Origin: Bothriochloa decipiens
Lineage: Eukaryota > Streptophyta > Magnoliopsida > Poales > Poaceae
Assembly: GCA_023333625.1 (NCBI GenBank)
Contig: CM041636.1
Coordinates: forward strand, 1,744,956 to 1,808,955
Direction of reading: 5' to 3'
Length of the DNA: 64,000 bases
Shown here: positions 11,518 to 23,439 of the stretch, one piece after another
How positions within the stretch are numbered: position 1 is the stretch's first letter
How the letters are laid out: every line of letters begins with the position of its first letter
Translations under genes and position numbers: made by a program
The notes under the pieces: generated by a model
Told to the model about the DNA's origin: nothing
What the model saw: only the letters and a program-made list of their open reading frames with translations
The model's database searches: none

Positions 11518-11743
11518 GGGTGTCCCCAACGACCAACGATTTGCTAGCGATTTCCGATGTAGATGAGAGAGTATAGCAAAAAGTTCAGTCACTAGGAGTT
11601 CGTCGCCCAGCTCGCACGACTCCCCATGTATTTATTGTCTCTGTGTTGATGGCCCACTCCTACCTGCGGAATAAGGCTGGCATTGTTTTCATTTTTTTAT
11701 TCTCAGTCTGCTGTCGATTTGGTTCTTCTCGTTGAGGACGCCC
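11518..11743. mobile_element. MITE-4 with GGGTGTCCCCAACGA ends
   Basis: The inverted ends are GGGTGTCCCCAACGA and the complement of GGGCGTCCTCAACGA, flanked by TTA duplications (11515-11517, 11744-11746). Unit 1 has the empty site CCCTTAGAGAGG at about 6390. The 226-bp body is non-coding. The 3-bp TTA duplication suggests the Tourist/PIF-Harbinger type. Confidence 0.85.
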
Positions 11744-12072
11744 TTAGAGAGGTGATAGTGAGAGATGGACGAACGGCGAATCAAGTGTCTGGAGATGAGG
11801 TGCGGAGGATATAGGAGTAGGGACAGTCGGATTGGGGGATAACTGACTAGAGGGGGTAGAGAGAGAGACAGAGAAGAAAATGATTTAACTAATGTTTTTC
11901 AATATATCAGACTTGTGACTCTATATAGTTTTAAAGTTTGCATAGTTTTATGCGCTGATGAGCAAGAGCAGCACAATACTCCTTTTTTAAAGCCAGTATA
12001 CGAGCGGGTGACGATGATGGAACCCAAACTAATTTTGTATCAAGACCTGAAGGAGGATATCAATCTCCATAT

Positions 12073-12451
12073 GCGAAATGCATTCATGCATGTAAGAGCG
12101 TATACGGAGTTTACTTTAAAATACTTGTATGTCATATTTAGAAATATCTAAAAATTTTAAAACTTTACATACTAATAGTAATATACCAAATAAGTATTAT
12201 ACCAAATTTTAAGATTGAAACATATTTTATAAAAATATGTATGAAATTAACAAAATTCAGCCATCATGACCTTTTGTCCTCTAGTGCATAAAATTTTACA
12301 AAATATGTTTGAATCTCAAAATTTGGTACAATGCTCATTTAGTACATTATTATTGGTGTGTAAAGTTTTAAAATTTTTAGACACTTCTAAATGTGATATG
12401 CAAGCATTTTGAAGTAAGCTCCGCGTACGCTCTTACGTACGTCATTTCTGC
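12073..12451. mobile_element. Fold-back element 1 (Mutator-like MITE, probable)
   Basis: Long imperfect inverted arms: the left arm has GCGAAATG...GTAAGAGCGTATACGGAG and the right arm has the complement of GCAGAAATGACGTACGTAAGAGCG. The arms extend inward over TTTAGAAATATCTAAAAATTTT-type sequence. It is non-coding and absent from unit 1. Its internal sequence is related to the element at 12503. The target duplication is unclear. Confidence 0.6.
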
Positions 12452-12502
12452 TTTGTATGCTATTCAGCTCTGATCTGCGATGCTGGGAAGCAGGACACAC
12501 AT

Positions 12503-12892
12503 ATGAAAAGCACCCACGTGAGTATAAGCGACCGCATGTGTTTGTGATATTCATATTTAGAAGCTTTAAAATATCTTAAAACTTTACATAACAATAGTAC
12601 CAAACAAGATGGTCATTGTCCCAAAGTTTGAGATTCAAATAAATTTTATAAAAATTTATATGAAAAGAAAAAATTTTACCCATTCTAAATTTTGTCCTCT
12701 AGTGGGTGAAATTTGTTTTTTCATATAAATTTTTATAAAAGTTGTTTGAATCTAAAATTTTAGGACAATATACTTATAGTTTGGTACTATTGACGTGTAA
12801 AGTTTTAAAATTTTTAAAAACATCTAAATATTAATTAGTTACTTTTAAAATTAACACCTGCGGACGCTTATACTCATGGTGTTTTCATTCTG
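12503..12892. mobile_element. Fold-back element 2 (Mutator-like MITE)
   Basis: Inverted arms contain GAGTATAAGCG.CCGC at the left and its complement at the right. The direct flanks GGACACACAT (12493-12502 and 12893-12902) form a 9-10 bp target duplication, as expected for Mutator-like elements. Unit 1 has a single copy of that target. No coding sequence. Confidence 0.7.
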
Positions 12893-13269
12893 GGACACAC
12901 ATGCATGTGGACGTAGGTTTCCTCCCCAAGGCAAGCAGGATGGATAAGCTCAGCGCTAGTACAAATGCGGCGTCGAGTAAGTACCTGCTCTTTGCTGCTG
13001 ACTGTGGGTCAATGCACATATAATTAATTTCTGCAGATCTATCGTCACATCGTATATATCCATGTGTCATGGATGGCACATCGTATATATCCAACACGCT
13101 ACACATACTACTAGGTGGTGGTGATCTATATATTTGTTTGTACCTGTTTCCGGTAACAACCCATACAAGCCTCATTGCATTGTGTCACCACAGACAGACA
13201 TGTATCATCGACTGTTGTATATCCTCGGCAAAACGATAACTGGAGCTAGTAAACTGTTGGCGAATTTAA

Positions 13270-14060
13270 TTAACCACGCGACCCACCAATGTATTTAGGT
13301 TAGCTCTGTGATTTTCATCCTATATGATATCCAACTTGAAGAAACCCGGCCGAAAGTACAAAACCCGAAAAAAATAGTCCAACCAGCTCGATCTGTGCGT
13401 CTGGTCAGGCTCAGGCCAAAGTTTTTTGACCCAACGATTTTTCCTAGACTGACCCAATTTGATCAGATCTCTAATAATAAGACCCAACTCGGAAGTGTGG
13501 CTTACCAAGTGTGAAACAAAAGCTCTGTTTTTTTCATCATTATGTTGTAATGGGACCGCAGTGTCCGAGCCATTAAAATAAATACCGCTTGGAAAAAATT
13601 AGGATAGCATTTACCAAAAAGCATATACATAGTGCTAGTGTCATCCACACGTCAACATCCAAAGATATAATCGATCGTATGGTAAGTCTTTGCATATTGG
13701 TACGTAGCCAAACAAAAGGCATCGTGCAACACATTTTCCAGCAGGCAACGTACAAAACTGCTTATTTGGGAGCAAGCATGTAGATGCAGGTGTAAATGCT
13801 GAAAAGGATTTGCATCATGTGGTGGAACACTTACACGGCATTTGTTTTGCCAAAGTCATTAGTCATGGTCATAATCAATAAACCTATATGTACTATATCG
13901 CTATTTTCATGTAGCGTGCATCATGCGGCCAACCAAAAACAAGCAAAATCAACGTTGGTTAGTAGTGTACTAATCTTTTCTTATCGCATAATCAAACAAG
14001 TAAAAACAAATAAAAGTATGAGAATTTTTCTGAAATAAAAAACCATGAGACACCGGACAC
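13270..14060 (+). other. Tail of unit 2, no gene
   Basis: AT-rich sequence partly collinear with 7640-8380. It holds short frames without family resemblance. Confidence 0.4.
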
Positions 14061-14341
14061 GCTAAGATACAGTTTGTACTCTCATAGCACACGCTTTGGT
14101 CCTTTTAATTTGTCTATAAATTTAGTGAGAGTACGTACTTTAGATTTTTCTTTTAGATATAAAGAGTGAGACTTTAGATAGTTTGAGTAACAAGAGGGCT
14201 GAATTTGATTGGACCGACAAGCTAAGATACAGTTTGTATTCTCATAGCACACGCTTTGGTCCTTTTAATTTGTCTATAAATTTACTGACAGTACGTACTT
14301 TAGAGTTTTCTTTTAGATATAAAGAGTGAGACTTTAGATAG
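14061..14341 (+). repeat. 160-bp tandem duplication, second copy split by a retrotransposon
   Basis: Copy 1 is 14061-14220. Copy 2 starts at 14221 with the same GCTAAGATACAGTTTGTA opening and is cut at 14341 by the LTR element. It resumes at 27808 with TCTGAGTAACAAGAGGGCTG and runs to about 27846. The two copies differ at only a few positions. Confidence 0.85.
14337..14341. repeat. Left 5-bp target duplication (GATAG) of the Tat-like element
   Basis: GATAG abuts the left LTR. The same five bases abut the right LTR at 27803-27807. Confidence 0.85.
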
Positions 14342-15106
14342 TGTTGGGACCGAGTCCCAACAGGTTTAGAGTGAGAGTGAAAACAATCAGATTAAACCGT
14401 CTCTTCTTGAATATTAAATGGGGGAATTACAATGTGCGCCCGACGGTAGGTGACAGTGCAGCTACCAGAGGTCCATCCCCTTTATTACACAGGGGGCATG
14501 ACCTTTTATAGTGGCTTTTCGCCTCAAGATTGAAAGTATAAGCGTGCCGCTAATGGGGGTTTCGAAACCCTAGACACTGGATCTTCTACAGGTGGGCCTC
14601 CTGAGGGCAAGTTTGTCTGCCACTTTGTCACCACAACATATGGGCCATGCCCATCACCGCCCTCGAGAGGCCCAACGTGCCCGCTTGTCGACGATCAGCC
14701 CCAGCTCGGTCCATCATCTCACCTCGTTGTCGTCGCCTTGGGACGTCACTACCTCCGCGCGGGACCTCCGGGAGAGTCGGGCCTCCGCTTGGGCGGCGGT
14801 CATTCGCCGCCGGACCTCCGTCGTCGACTGGTTCTATGGCCTCCGCGGAGGCTCCCTTGCGGAGACCCCACCTCCGGGGGGGGGGGGGGGGAGAAACAGC
14901 CTCCGCCTGAGCAACAGTCATCGCCACCGGATCTCCGCTATCAACCGGTTCCACGTCCTCCCCGGAGGCCTCCGCCCGGAGATCCGGCCTCCGGCGGCTC
15001 CTCTCCAAGACCTGCAAGCATAAGCCAGGTTGATACAGTCGGAACTATCAGTCAGACATAAGTCAGAGGTAATAAGTCCCTCCGGTCCTGGGGCGCATCC
15101 CCAACA
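14342..15106 (-). repeat. 3' LTR (left copy) of the Tat-like element
   Basis: Begins TGTTGGGACCGAGTC and ends GCATCCCCAACA (TG..CA). It matches 27044-27802. It is rich in CCTCCG/CGGAGG words and contains a 16-base G run at 14876-14891 where the right LTR has a shorter interrupted run. Confidence 0.92.
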
Positions 15107-15118
15107 TTCCCCCCTTAA
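15107..15118 (-). other. Polypurine tract next to the 3' LTR
   Basis: On the minus strand this reads TTAAGGGGGGAA directly before the LTR start, the expected place for plus-strand priming. Confidence 0.8.
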
Positions 15119-15614
15119 GGGTTAGGTCCAGCGGAGGTGGGTCTAGCCATCAACACGCCCCTGGTCGTGGAGTCTGCGCTTACCTCTGACCTCCCCCCTA
15201 GCCCGTTGAACGTTGGACCGGAGGCTTTGCTTTTTACCGTTGTCCGGTTTTTAATCTTGTGTGTTGAATTGAGTCGGTTCATCTGCTGTCGTTCGATTCG
15301 TGGATCGTTGTGACCGTTGGGCTGAGAAGTTGAGGTGCCGCACTGCTGCTTATATAAAGGGGGTAAGCGGTGAAAATGACCCGTACTCCCCTTCACTCGC
15401 CTCCGCATAGCTTGCTCTTGTTACTTACTGCCTCCGCTTCCATCGCGTAGGTTTCCTTCCTTGCTTGCTGCATCCGCATTTGCCTTTGCCCCGGCATCCT
15501 GTCGCTGTGGCACCTAAACACCCCTGCTGCGCACGTCGTCGTTCATTCTTCGGCCCATATTCCCAGCTCCAGGGCGTCGGAGTCGGAGGCTTCCTTTGCC
15601 TTTTCGAGCAGTGC

Positions 15615-18600
15615 ATGCTGGCTGCTGCGGAGGCCAGGGATTTCGAGGAGTCTCTTTCTGACGTCGAGGCTTCCCCTAGCGATCTAATGCCTCTGAAGAT
15701 TTCTTTATCTGACTCGAAGGTCAACTACAACTTTGGCCGTAGCCGGATGACCCAAGCGATGATTGACGACCTCGAAGAGAAGGGTTATATTCCTGCTGGC
15801 CGCGGGCAGGCTCCGAGTGAAGAGACTGTCCCATTACCTGAGAGAGACGAAGCCATTGTGTTCAGGGACTTCTTCACGTGCGGCCTTCGCTTCCCCTACT
15901 GCAACTTCATTCTGTATGTACTCGAGTGGTTCGACATTCAACTTCATCATATGACCCCCTATGCATTTCTGAATATGAGTAAATTCCTTTGGGCTGTCGA
16001 GTCATATGGTGGGGGATCAGTATAAACACCTTTGCGGAGTTTTACGAGTTGCAAAAATAGCCGAAGTTCATTGTAACAAGGCTTGCTCAGTTCACATCAT
16101 GTAGCTTCATGGCCAAGAGAAACCCCGATAAAGGAAAAGAGAAGATTGCTATTTCTTGGTGTCAGTGCGGGAAGTGGGAGCCCGCTGACTGGATGGACTT
16201 CTGGTTTTTCGTGAAGACTTCTGGTGCTTCTGAAGTCGGAGACGGCCGAAGGATCATTACCTTTCCCTTCGCCTCCGTTATGACTCGGATGGATCCGCAC
16301 ACCAGTATCAAGCCGGAGGTGACAGTCTCCAAGAAAAGGAAGTCCTGTACCCAAGCATTTGCTGATGCTTGTCGCTACTCCGGAGGGCAGGATCTTGTAG
16401 AGGAGATGATTGCCTCCGATTTCTGGCCTCTGCTTGGCGACAAGGACAGGAAGAAATTTTCTATACAAAAGCTGGATCTTCCTGTTTTTGGTGTGGCTGG
16501 CGGGATCCCGTGTCCGCACTTTGGGCTGCAGCTTTCTGAGGGTTAGAGCAAAGAGGACTTCATTCATGCCACGGAACAGAAGGCTGTCAAAATCATTGGA
16601 GAAGTTTCTGAGAAGGAATTTCTTGTCCAGAGGTCTGAGGCTGGTACCATGCCTCGCCTCAATAGGTCTTTGAGGAGCTCAGCGTTCACTACACCGAGCG
16701 TGAGCTCCCTGAGAAGCTGAAGAGGAAGGATGAGAAGAAGGATTTGACCATTGCTGGCACTGCTACGAAGGCCACCGAGGGAAGGAAAAGAAAATCCGAC
16801 GCTCTGACGCGCGGAGGCTTAAAGAAACAAAAGGAGCCTCCGCTGAATCTGCAGAGATGGAGGACCTTTTTGAAGATTTTTATGATGAAGGGAATATGTC
16901 TGCTAATCTGGAGGTGGTGATTGAGACTTTGCTAGAGGTTGGTGTTTTGGCGCTGCTTGGTTCCGAGGATCCATCTCGGCGGTCTCCGTCGCCTGCTGTT
17001 TCCCCGGAGGTGTCCCGTGCTTTCGCAGCTGAGGCCTCTGGTTCACTAATGATTCAGCCTATCTTGTCGCCTGCTGAGCCTCTCTCAGTGTGTTGAAACA
17101 GCTTCTCCTTCACTTCCTGTGAAGCCTTTTGCTAGTGCGTACCTCGATGTCAGTTCTAATGAGGGTGAGATGGAACAAGCTGGTGTTATAGCTCATCATG
17201 GTGAGAAGCCTGCGGAGACTCCCCAACATGAAGTGGAGGATACTGAGGTCCCCAAGGATGCCTACACTTTGAGTCAAGGTAACGCTTTTACTTAGAGTAT
17301 GACCTATGTGGATTTCCTGACTTTGAAGGTTTCTTGTGGTTATGCCTTTGACGGGAAAGTTTCCTTGCTCGGTGAGCATGTGTATGACATTTTTTGAAAT
17401 TTTATGTTCTTGTTTCCTTGTTTGACTTGTGTCTTTTGTGTCTTCTTTTAGATATCTTTGCTGCTGAGGCCACTCAGACTGCGCATCCCCCGCCTCCGGC
17501 AGCTGATACACCACTTCCCAGAGGGACCGTAACTGAGGCGGTGCCTACGGCTCCGCAACCTTCGGTGGGCATGGTTGGCTCTGGGTCTTTCCCGTCCGAC
17601 AACTGTGCCGATGATGGCATGAGCGCTCTCCTTGGCTGGGCTCGAGGTATTAACCAATTGACTGATGTTATGGGCGGAGATTTGTACCAGTGTCTGGCTG
17701 GGTTGCCGTTTCAGACCCTGATGAATGCCAATATTAATCATCATGTTATTGTAAGTATAGTTTCATTTTTTTACTCTTTGCCATTTACTCTCTGTCATGT
17801 ATTTGATTTTGGCATTACTTTGTTGCTACCTCCAGAGCGCCGCCTTGTCCATGGCCATTGAGACCAGTAGCTGTGCTGAACTGGTCGAAAAGGATGACGT
17901 TATTAAGGTTCTGAAGGCGGAGATCGAGTCCCAGATTCAAGAAATGGCATGTATGGCTCAGCAGGCCTCTGGCTTGGAGAAGCAGGTATCAGTTCTTGAG
18001 GTTCAATCTGATGAATTAAGAAAGTATACTACTGTTGCCAAGAAAGCAGAGGCTGCTACCAAAGAAGCAGAGGCTACTGCCAAAGAAGCAGAGGCTACTA
18101 CCAACCAGCGGGCGGAAAAAGCCGCTAAGATTTCTAATCTCCTACGCCAAGAAGTGGATGCCAAACAGTGGTTGCCGGCGGCTCTTGAGGCTAAGGTTGA
18201 AGACCTTGAGAAGGAGCTGACCGCCACCAGGTTGATTGGGCTAGAAGTGGCTGAATCTTATGTCTCCTCCATCTGTGCTTCAGCGGTGCGGTGACTCCGG
18301 TTAATCCTGAGGCTTCTACCTCCGGTGTGTTTTCCTGGATCAAGGCGAACCTCGACAAGCTTAATGAGTTTATGACCAGAGTCTCTGATTTCAATGCAAA
18401 GACCTCCGCCATGTATCTATGCAAGATTTTTGTGTCCAAGGACATTGTTCAAATTGGAAATTTTGATTGTCCTGAGCTAGAAGACCCTACTGAACTTGGC
18501 AGAATGTATCAGTTTGTTAAGACCACCGTGCGTAGCTTTATGGAGAAGTTCTAGTCTAAGTTCGGCCGGTCAGAGACTGTTGCCATGGCTAACGTTACTC

Positions 18601-18894
18601 GTGACACGGTACGTATGGTTAACTTTTCCTGTCTTGTTTTATTGTATGAGTTGCTTTAGCGGTTCTCCTCTTATTTTCTGCCTTCTTCAGCAACTGAAGT
18701 ATGGCAAGCACGGCGGTCAAGGCCCGTCTTCTTCTGGCAGCACATCTGCATGTACCCGGGGATCTGCCGACGTTGACACCTCTGCTACTCAAATTCTTCC
18801 TGCGAGTGCTGGGACTGATGCCATGGCAGAGCAAGTGGTAGCGCCTCCGGAGGCTCGGACGGGGCTAAAGAACTTAACCGCTGAAGAGGTGTAG
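15615..18894 (+). pseudogene. Antisense ORF region of the Tat-like element (putative gypsy-type transposon protein)
   Basis: A series of plus-strand frames opposite to gag-pol. The first (ATG at 15615, to 16025) has a segment FPYCNFILYVLEWFDIQLHH followed by TPYAFLNMSKFLWAVE. This resembles the plant 'putative gypsy type transposon' domain (Transposase_28 family, despite its name of unknown function). A second frame covers 16109-16546 and further pieces cover 16857-17096 and 17394-17750. The last part (17860-18554) is a heptad-rich, Lys/Glu/Ala-rich coiled coil. GT-like intron boundaries may separate some frames (for example near 17754 and 17835), but stops and shifts show decay. A 5-bp duplication at 18283-18292 breaks the coiled-coil frame. 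Such ORFs are common in Tat elements and their role is unknown. Confidence 0.7.
18040..18102 (+). repeat. Three 21-bp coding repeats in the coiled-coil frame
   Basis: Three tandem copies encode (K/E)-x-A-E-A-x-x heptads, reading KKAEAAT, KEAEATA and KEAEATT. They look like heptad expansion in the coiled coil of the antisense ORF. Confidence 0.8.
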
Positions 18895-20960
18895 AAATTC
18901 ATCTTGATTCGTGGTTGCGTATATTTTGTCTTTTTTTGATCCAGTGCCGACGCGCACGTGTAAAGAACAATTTTACTTTTGGTTTTGTAAATTATTAATG
19001 GCCGAATCGTCCTACGGAGGTCTGCAGTTTGGGGCTTATGCAGGAGGTCAAGCCTATTACCTTTATGCGCGATGATGTTTATGTTAGTGGTAAGCTATGG
19101 GATTACTGGAAGTCGGCATTTCCTAGGCGCACGGTGGATGACATGTTCGATTTTGTACTTAGCGATTTAGACGACGAGCGCTCTAGCTTTACTCGTTCTC
19201 TTACGTGGCGTGGTCCATCTGGACCTTAGTAATTATCTTTGTTTGCGTGATGGCTGAGTGTTGCGATTGAACTGTGGTTTGGAATTTGTTTATTTCGACC
19301 TCCGCTATGCTGCAGAGGTCTGTTTGGATTAGTCGGAGGCCTTCATGCCAGGTTGCAGGTGTGACCTCCGAAATTCATTTCTGTTTTCCTCCCCAGAGGT
19401 TGTAAGCACTTTGAAATGCATTTATGCATAATAACTTTATTGTTGTCATACAATGGGTGTTACAACCGTTGTTTCCCTTCGATCATTGGTGGTGTCAATT
19501 TTGCTGTATTTATCTTTGTGGTCTTCTGCTATGCCTCCGCGCGTCCTGATGATTGTTCTATGGAGGTGCGCTGTGGTTGATCTTAGCGGAGATGGGGGGA
19601 CGTTACGAGTTCTTATGCGGTATCCCCCCTTGTCTTCGCTCAGGCGATGATCCTGAGTGGCTTGCCCTGTTGGCTAGCTTCTTTGGTATTATCCCGGAGG
19701 CCCTAGTCATCTCCGAGATATTTCTTTTGCCAACCTCTTTATGAATTCTTGCGTGGTATCTTGCTATTTTTGTTCGTCCATATGTGCACATCTGCCTCCA
19801 TCTCCCTTGAGCGAGTTTTGGCTACGGGGAGTTGCTTGTGGTTGGCCCTTTCCTAATGCTTAGGCGTGTAGACCTTGAGCTCTTATCTCTTTTATAGTAC
19901 CCCATGTGTACCTTGCGTACTAATTTTGTACTTGCTTGCTTTAATGATAGGTAGCTACCGCTAGTTTAATGGTGCTTGGGAGGTCCTTATAAAAGGATTT
20001 GTTCCCCTTTTGTTGTTTAAACTGCTCTGTCATGTACATTATGTTGATGGTGCTCCCTAGGAGCTTTCTTTGTGTTGGTACTGTGTGAGAACTCATAATG
20101 GAATAGCCACATCAGTGAACCTGTTATCAACGATTAGAGATGTTGATGCTTCTGCTTGTCAATGATACTCTATTTGCATTGCCTTTGAATCCTCGGAGAT
20201 GGCGGCCGGCTGTGATCCTATTTAGTATGGTTGATGTAAGGATTTTGGATGCGGTGGTTGCTTGCCGATGGAGGGTGCAAAGTGGTGTGCTGATAGATAA
20301 TCGTGGAGTTTGTCATGTACAAGCTGGCATCGGAGGTTCACCTCCTTCTCTTCGTACCGAGTGTTTGCCGGACTTGGTTCCACTGGTTGGGTTTCTGGAG
20401 GCACAGGGTGTTATGCAGCCGGGAGGTGATAGAGGGTATTTCGTGACTAGTCAGGGCTTGCCTCCGCCAGCGCCTGCTTTTTAGGGAGCCTCAATTTACC
20501 TGCCTTCAGATGTACTTCTAGAGGCTGTACTTTTTGGTTTTCTGTGGGTTGAAGAGTTGGTGACCTCTGGACCACTTCCATGTCTTGTGGTAGCAAGTTA
20601 ATTGGGTGGAGTGGCTAGATATGTTGACCCACAGGTCGTGCATTTTGGTCTAGTTGTTAAGTATGTGCACTTTGCACATTATTCCTGTTATGAGCAAGGC
20701 ACAATGAGCCTTGTCTGTTGTAAGCATAAAGTTAAATAATGAATGATTTTGTTTTACATATTGTCTCCGCTTTGGGGTGATCTTATCGATTCCTTTATTT
20801 TTTGTGTTTATATTTCCTCTTCTTTGGAAGGTGTGTAATGCGGAGGTTACCTGACAGTGGGCTCATGGATATTACCTTCGCTTGCTTTACTACCTTATTT
20901 TGGAGATCATTGCTGGTTAGCGTTTTTTTGCGGTACTGGTGCCTAGGTTGGTTTACAGGT
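18895..20960. other. Internal non-coding segment of the Tat-like element
   Basis: There are short plus-strand frames (19029-19229, 20140-20484), none convincing except that 19029-19229 might be a last piece of the antisense ORF. CCTCCG words continue. No domain is recognised. Confidence 0.5.
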
Positions 20961-20969
20961 CTTCCCCAG

Positions 20970-21290
20970 TTTACTTCGCAACTTGTTGTGATTGCCTGCC
21001 TCAATGCCTGATATGACAGGGCTTTTTTGAGGTCTTTTAGAATTAGCGGAGGCTTCTTTGTGCCTTCGCGTTCTTTCGCAACCTGTGGCTGCTATTTCCT
21101 GCCTCGATGCTTGATACGATAGGGCTTTTTCGAGGGCTTTTGGCATTTAGTGGAGGCTGCTTAGTGCCTTCGCGTTCTTTCACAACCTGTGATTGCTATT
21201 GCCTGCCTCGATGCCTGATACGACAGGGCTTTTTTGAGAGCTTTTGGCGTTTAGCAGAGGTTGCTTCATGCCTTCTCATTTTTCTTAATG
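20970..21290. repeat. Tandem repeat of about 103 bp, three copies
   Basis: The marker GA(C/T)AGGGCTTTTT occurs at 21015, 21118 and 21222, each followed by the GCGGAGGC-like word and CTTCGCGTTCTTTC. It sits between the antisense ORF region and integrase. Confidence 0.85.
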
Positions 21291-21561
21291 GTGGCATGAA
21301 GTGACCTTGTAAATTATGAATAATTGTTGAATATTGCAGCCGCGGTGCTGGCTGCTTTCGACTGTTTCGTGTATTGTTTTTTGGGGTCCTCTTTATACAT
21401 TCAGAGGTTAATTACATAGGTCTTGCCTCATTAAAAATCTCACCTCTGATTTGGAGCCCCTTTTGTGAGGAAAAGAGTGCAAGCCGTTTTTTGTAGAAAA
21501 AGTAAATTGCCGGAATTTAAATCTAGGACCTCTGCTTATAATTCTACGGAGTCCTTACATT

Positions 21562-23005
21562 CTAAGTGTAGTATTTCCTAAGGCTATCAATGTTCCAGAA
21601 GTGAGTTGACATTCTTCCTTCTGTGTCTTGCAGATAGAATGACCCTCTCCTTCCTCCTTGCTTGGCTATGAACGGTCCTTCCCATTTTGGCCGTAGCTTT
21701 CCTATGTTTTGAGCGTTTGGCCTCCGCCTCATTACCCAGTCGCCATCTTCGATGTTTTTAGTGACAACTTTTCCATCCCTCCATTTCCTGGTTTGGTCTT
21801 GGTATTTCTCGATGTTTTCGATTGCCTCTAGCCTGTATGCTTTGGTCATCTCCTTGGTGTATTCCTCATCTTTTGCAAGGTTTTGTTTTATTGTGCGGAG
21901 GCTTTGGTATTTGATCTCCTCTGGCATCATTGCTTCTTCCCCATACAGTAGCTTGAATGGAGTGAACACGGTGGCTCTTGATACGTTTGTGTTGTGAGAC
22001 CATACAACCTTCGGCAGTTCTTCTACCCATTTTCCCTTTTTGTGATCTAGCAATGTCTTGGAGATTGCTGAGAATATGATTCTATTTGATCTTTCCACTG
22101 CTCCATTACTCTCTGGGTGGTAGACTGAAGCGAAGGCTACTTGTGTGCCGATGCTATTGTAGAATTCTTTGAACTTGTCTGAATCAAATTGCTTTCTGTT
22201 GTTGACTGTGAGTGTCCTTGGGACCCCGAATCTGCAAATTATGTTTTGCCAGAAATTTTTTTGACTGTTTCAGAGGTTATTGTCGTGAGGGGTTTGGCTT
22301 CTATCCATCTTGTGAAGTATTCTACTGCTACCACTGCATATTTGCTTCCGCCCTAAGCCAGAGGTAATGGGCCTACGAGGTCCATCCCCCATCGCTAAAG
22401 CGGCCAGACCGGAGGTATTAGCTGGGTTTGTGCTCCCGGAGATGCTTGGTGTGGTGCAAAACTCTGGCATGCTTTGCATGTTCTTACTATATGCAATGCG
22501 TCCTTGATATGAGTTGGCCAGTAGAATCCTTGCCTGATTGCCTTCACTGACAGTGCTCTGGGGCCAATATGCGATCCACATGTTCCTGAGTGGATATCCT
22601 GTAAGAGGTCTCTGCCTTCTGATTCTGTGATGCACTTAAGCAATGGTTGGACTATTTCTTTCTTGTATAGAACTCCGTCTATTATCGTGTAATTCCTTGC
22701 CCGTACGGCCAGTCTTGCTGCAATTGTTTCATCTGATGTCACATGGACTCCATTAATATAATCAGTTATTGCTTTCCTCCAATCCCTGTGTTTACTAGGA
22801 GCACCTCCAAAAATGCATTTGATGTTTTTGCGGTGGCTGGTAATGTCAATTCTTGGTAGAAGGTTCCTTCGGGTACCTCCTTTTGATTTGCCGCTGCTTT
22901 GGCTAACTCGTCTGCCTCCGTGTTGTCCCCCCTTCGGATGTGCTTTAGGGTAAAGCCTTGGAATCTTTTTTTTAGACCCCTGATTACTTCTAGGTACGCA
23001 GCCAA
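21562..23005 (-). pseudogene. Integrase region of the Tat-like element
   Basis: The minus strand encodes the zinc-binding H-H-C-C module (HSGTCGSHIG ... CKACQ, about 22430-22560), then the core, with a break near 22395 between frames. The core C-terminal part (21562-22098) includes YHPESNGAVERSNR-type sequence, with the catalytic Glu neighbourhood recognisable. The second catalytic position reads LTVNNRKQFDS where the family has V-D-N, so an Asp has become Asn. A stop lies in front of the VERSNR segment frame and a stop/shift at about 22355. Non-functional as it stands. Confidence 0.85.
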
Positions 23006-23007
23006 TT

Positions 23008-23430
23008 CTAGGTTCCTTGGACATCATCTTTCTCGACTTGTCCTGTTACTATCTTCGAATCGGTTCTGATCATGATGTAGTTTGCACCAAGTGCCTTGGC
23101 CTTGCTGAGCCCCAGGATTACTCCTTCGTACTCGGCTACGTTGTTGGTTGCCTTGAAGCATAGTCTTGCTGCGTATCTTGTTTTGATGCCCGATGGTGAT
23201 ATTAGTACTGCGGATGCTCCTGCACCTTGAATGCCCCATGCACCATTTGTGTATAAAGTCCATATTGAGGCCTCCGCCATATCTTCTGTGTGCTGCGGAG
23301 ATGTCCATTCTGCCAGAAAATCTGCAAGTGCCTCTGATTTAACTGCAGTTCTTGCTATGAATTTAATGCCAAATTGGGAAACCTCTGTTGCCCATTTGCT
23401 GATCCGTCCTGATGCTTCTTTGCTACTCAA
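23008..23430 (-). pseudogene. RNase H domain of the Tat-like element
   Basis: An archaeal-type RNase H as in Gypsy elements. It shows LYTNGAWG where the first catalytic Asp is expected (Asp to Asn), then NNVAEYEGVILGL with the Glu, and IRTDSKIV with the later Asp. The frame continues toward the tether region at about 22766-23005. Confidence 0.85.
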
Positions 23431-23439
23431 GATATCTGT

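Larger units (their letters stand above)
8400..14060 (+). repeat. Unit 2 of the zinc-finger segmental array (intact gene)
   Basis: Collinear with unit 1 from the promoter (AGTCCAAAACTAACACCAT at about 8475) through the zinc-finger gene and a long AT-rich 3' tail to about 14060. It is longer than unit 1 because it gained at least five insertions that unit 1 lacks: MITEs at 8937, 10519 and 11518, and two Mutator-like fold-back elements at about 12073 and 12503. Confidence 0.75.

Noticed and set aside
14592..15061. Open frames inside the left LTR and the matching ones at 27236-27724
   Set aside because: They lie within LTR sequence, exist in several frames on both strands, and reflect GC-rich CCTCCG repeats.
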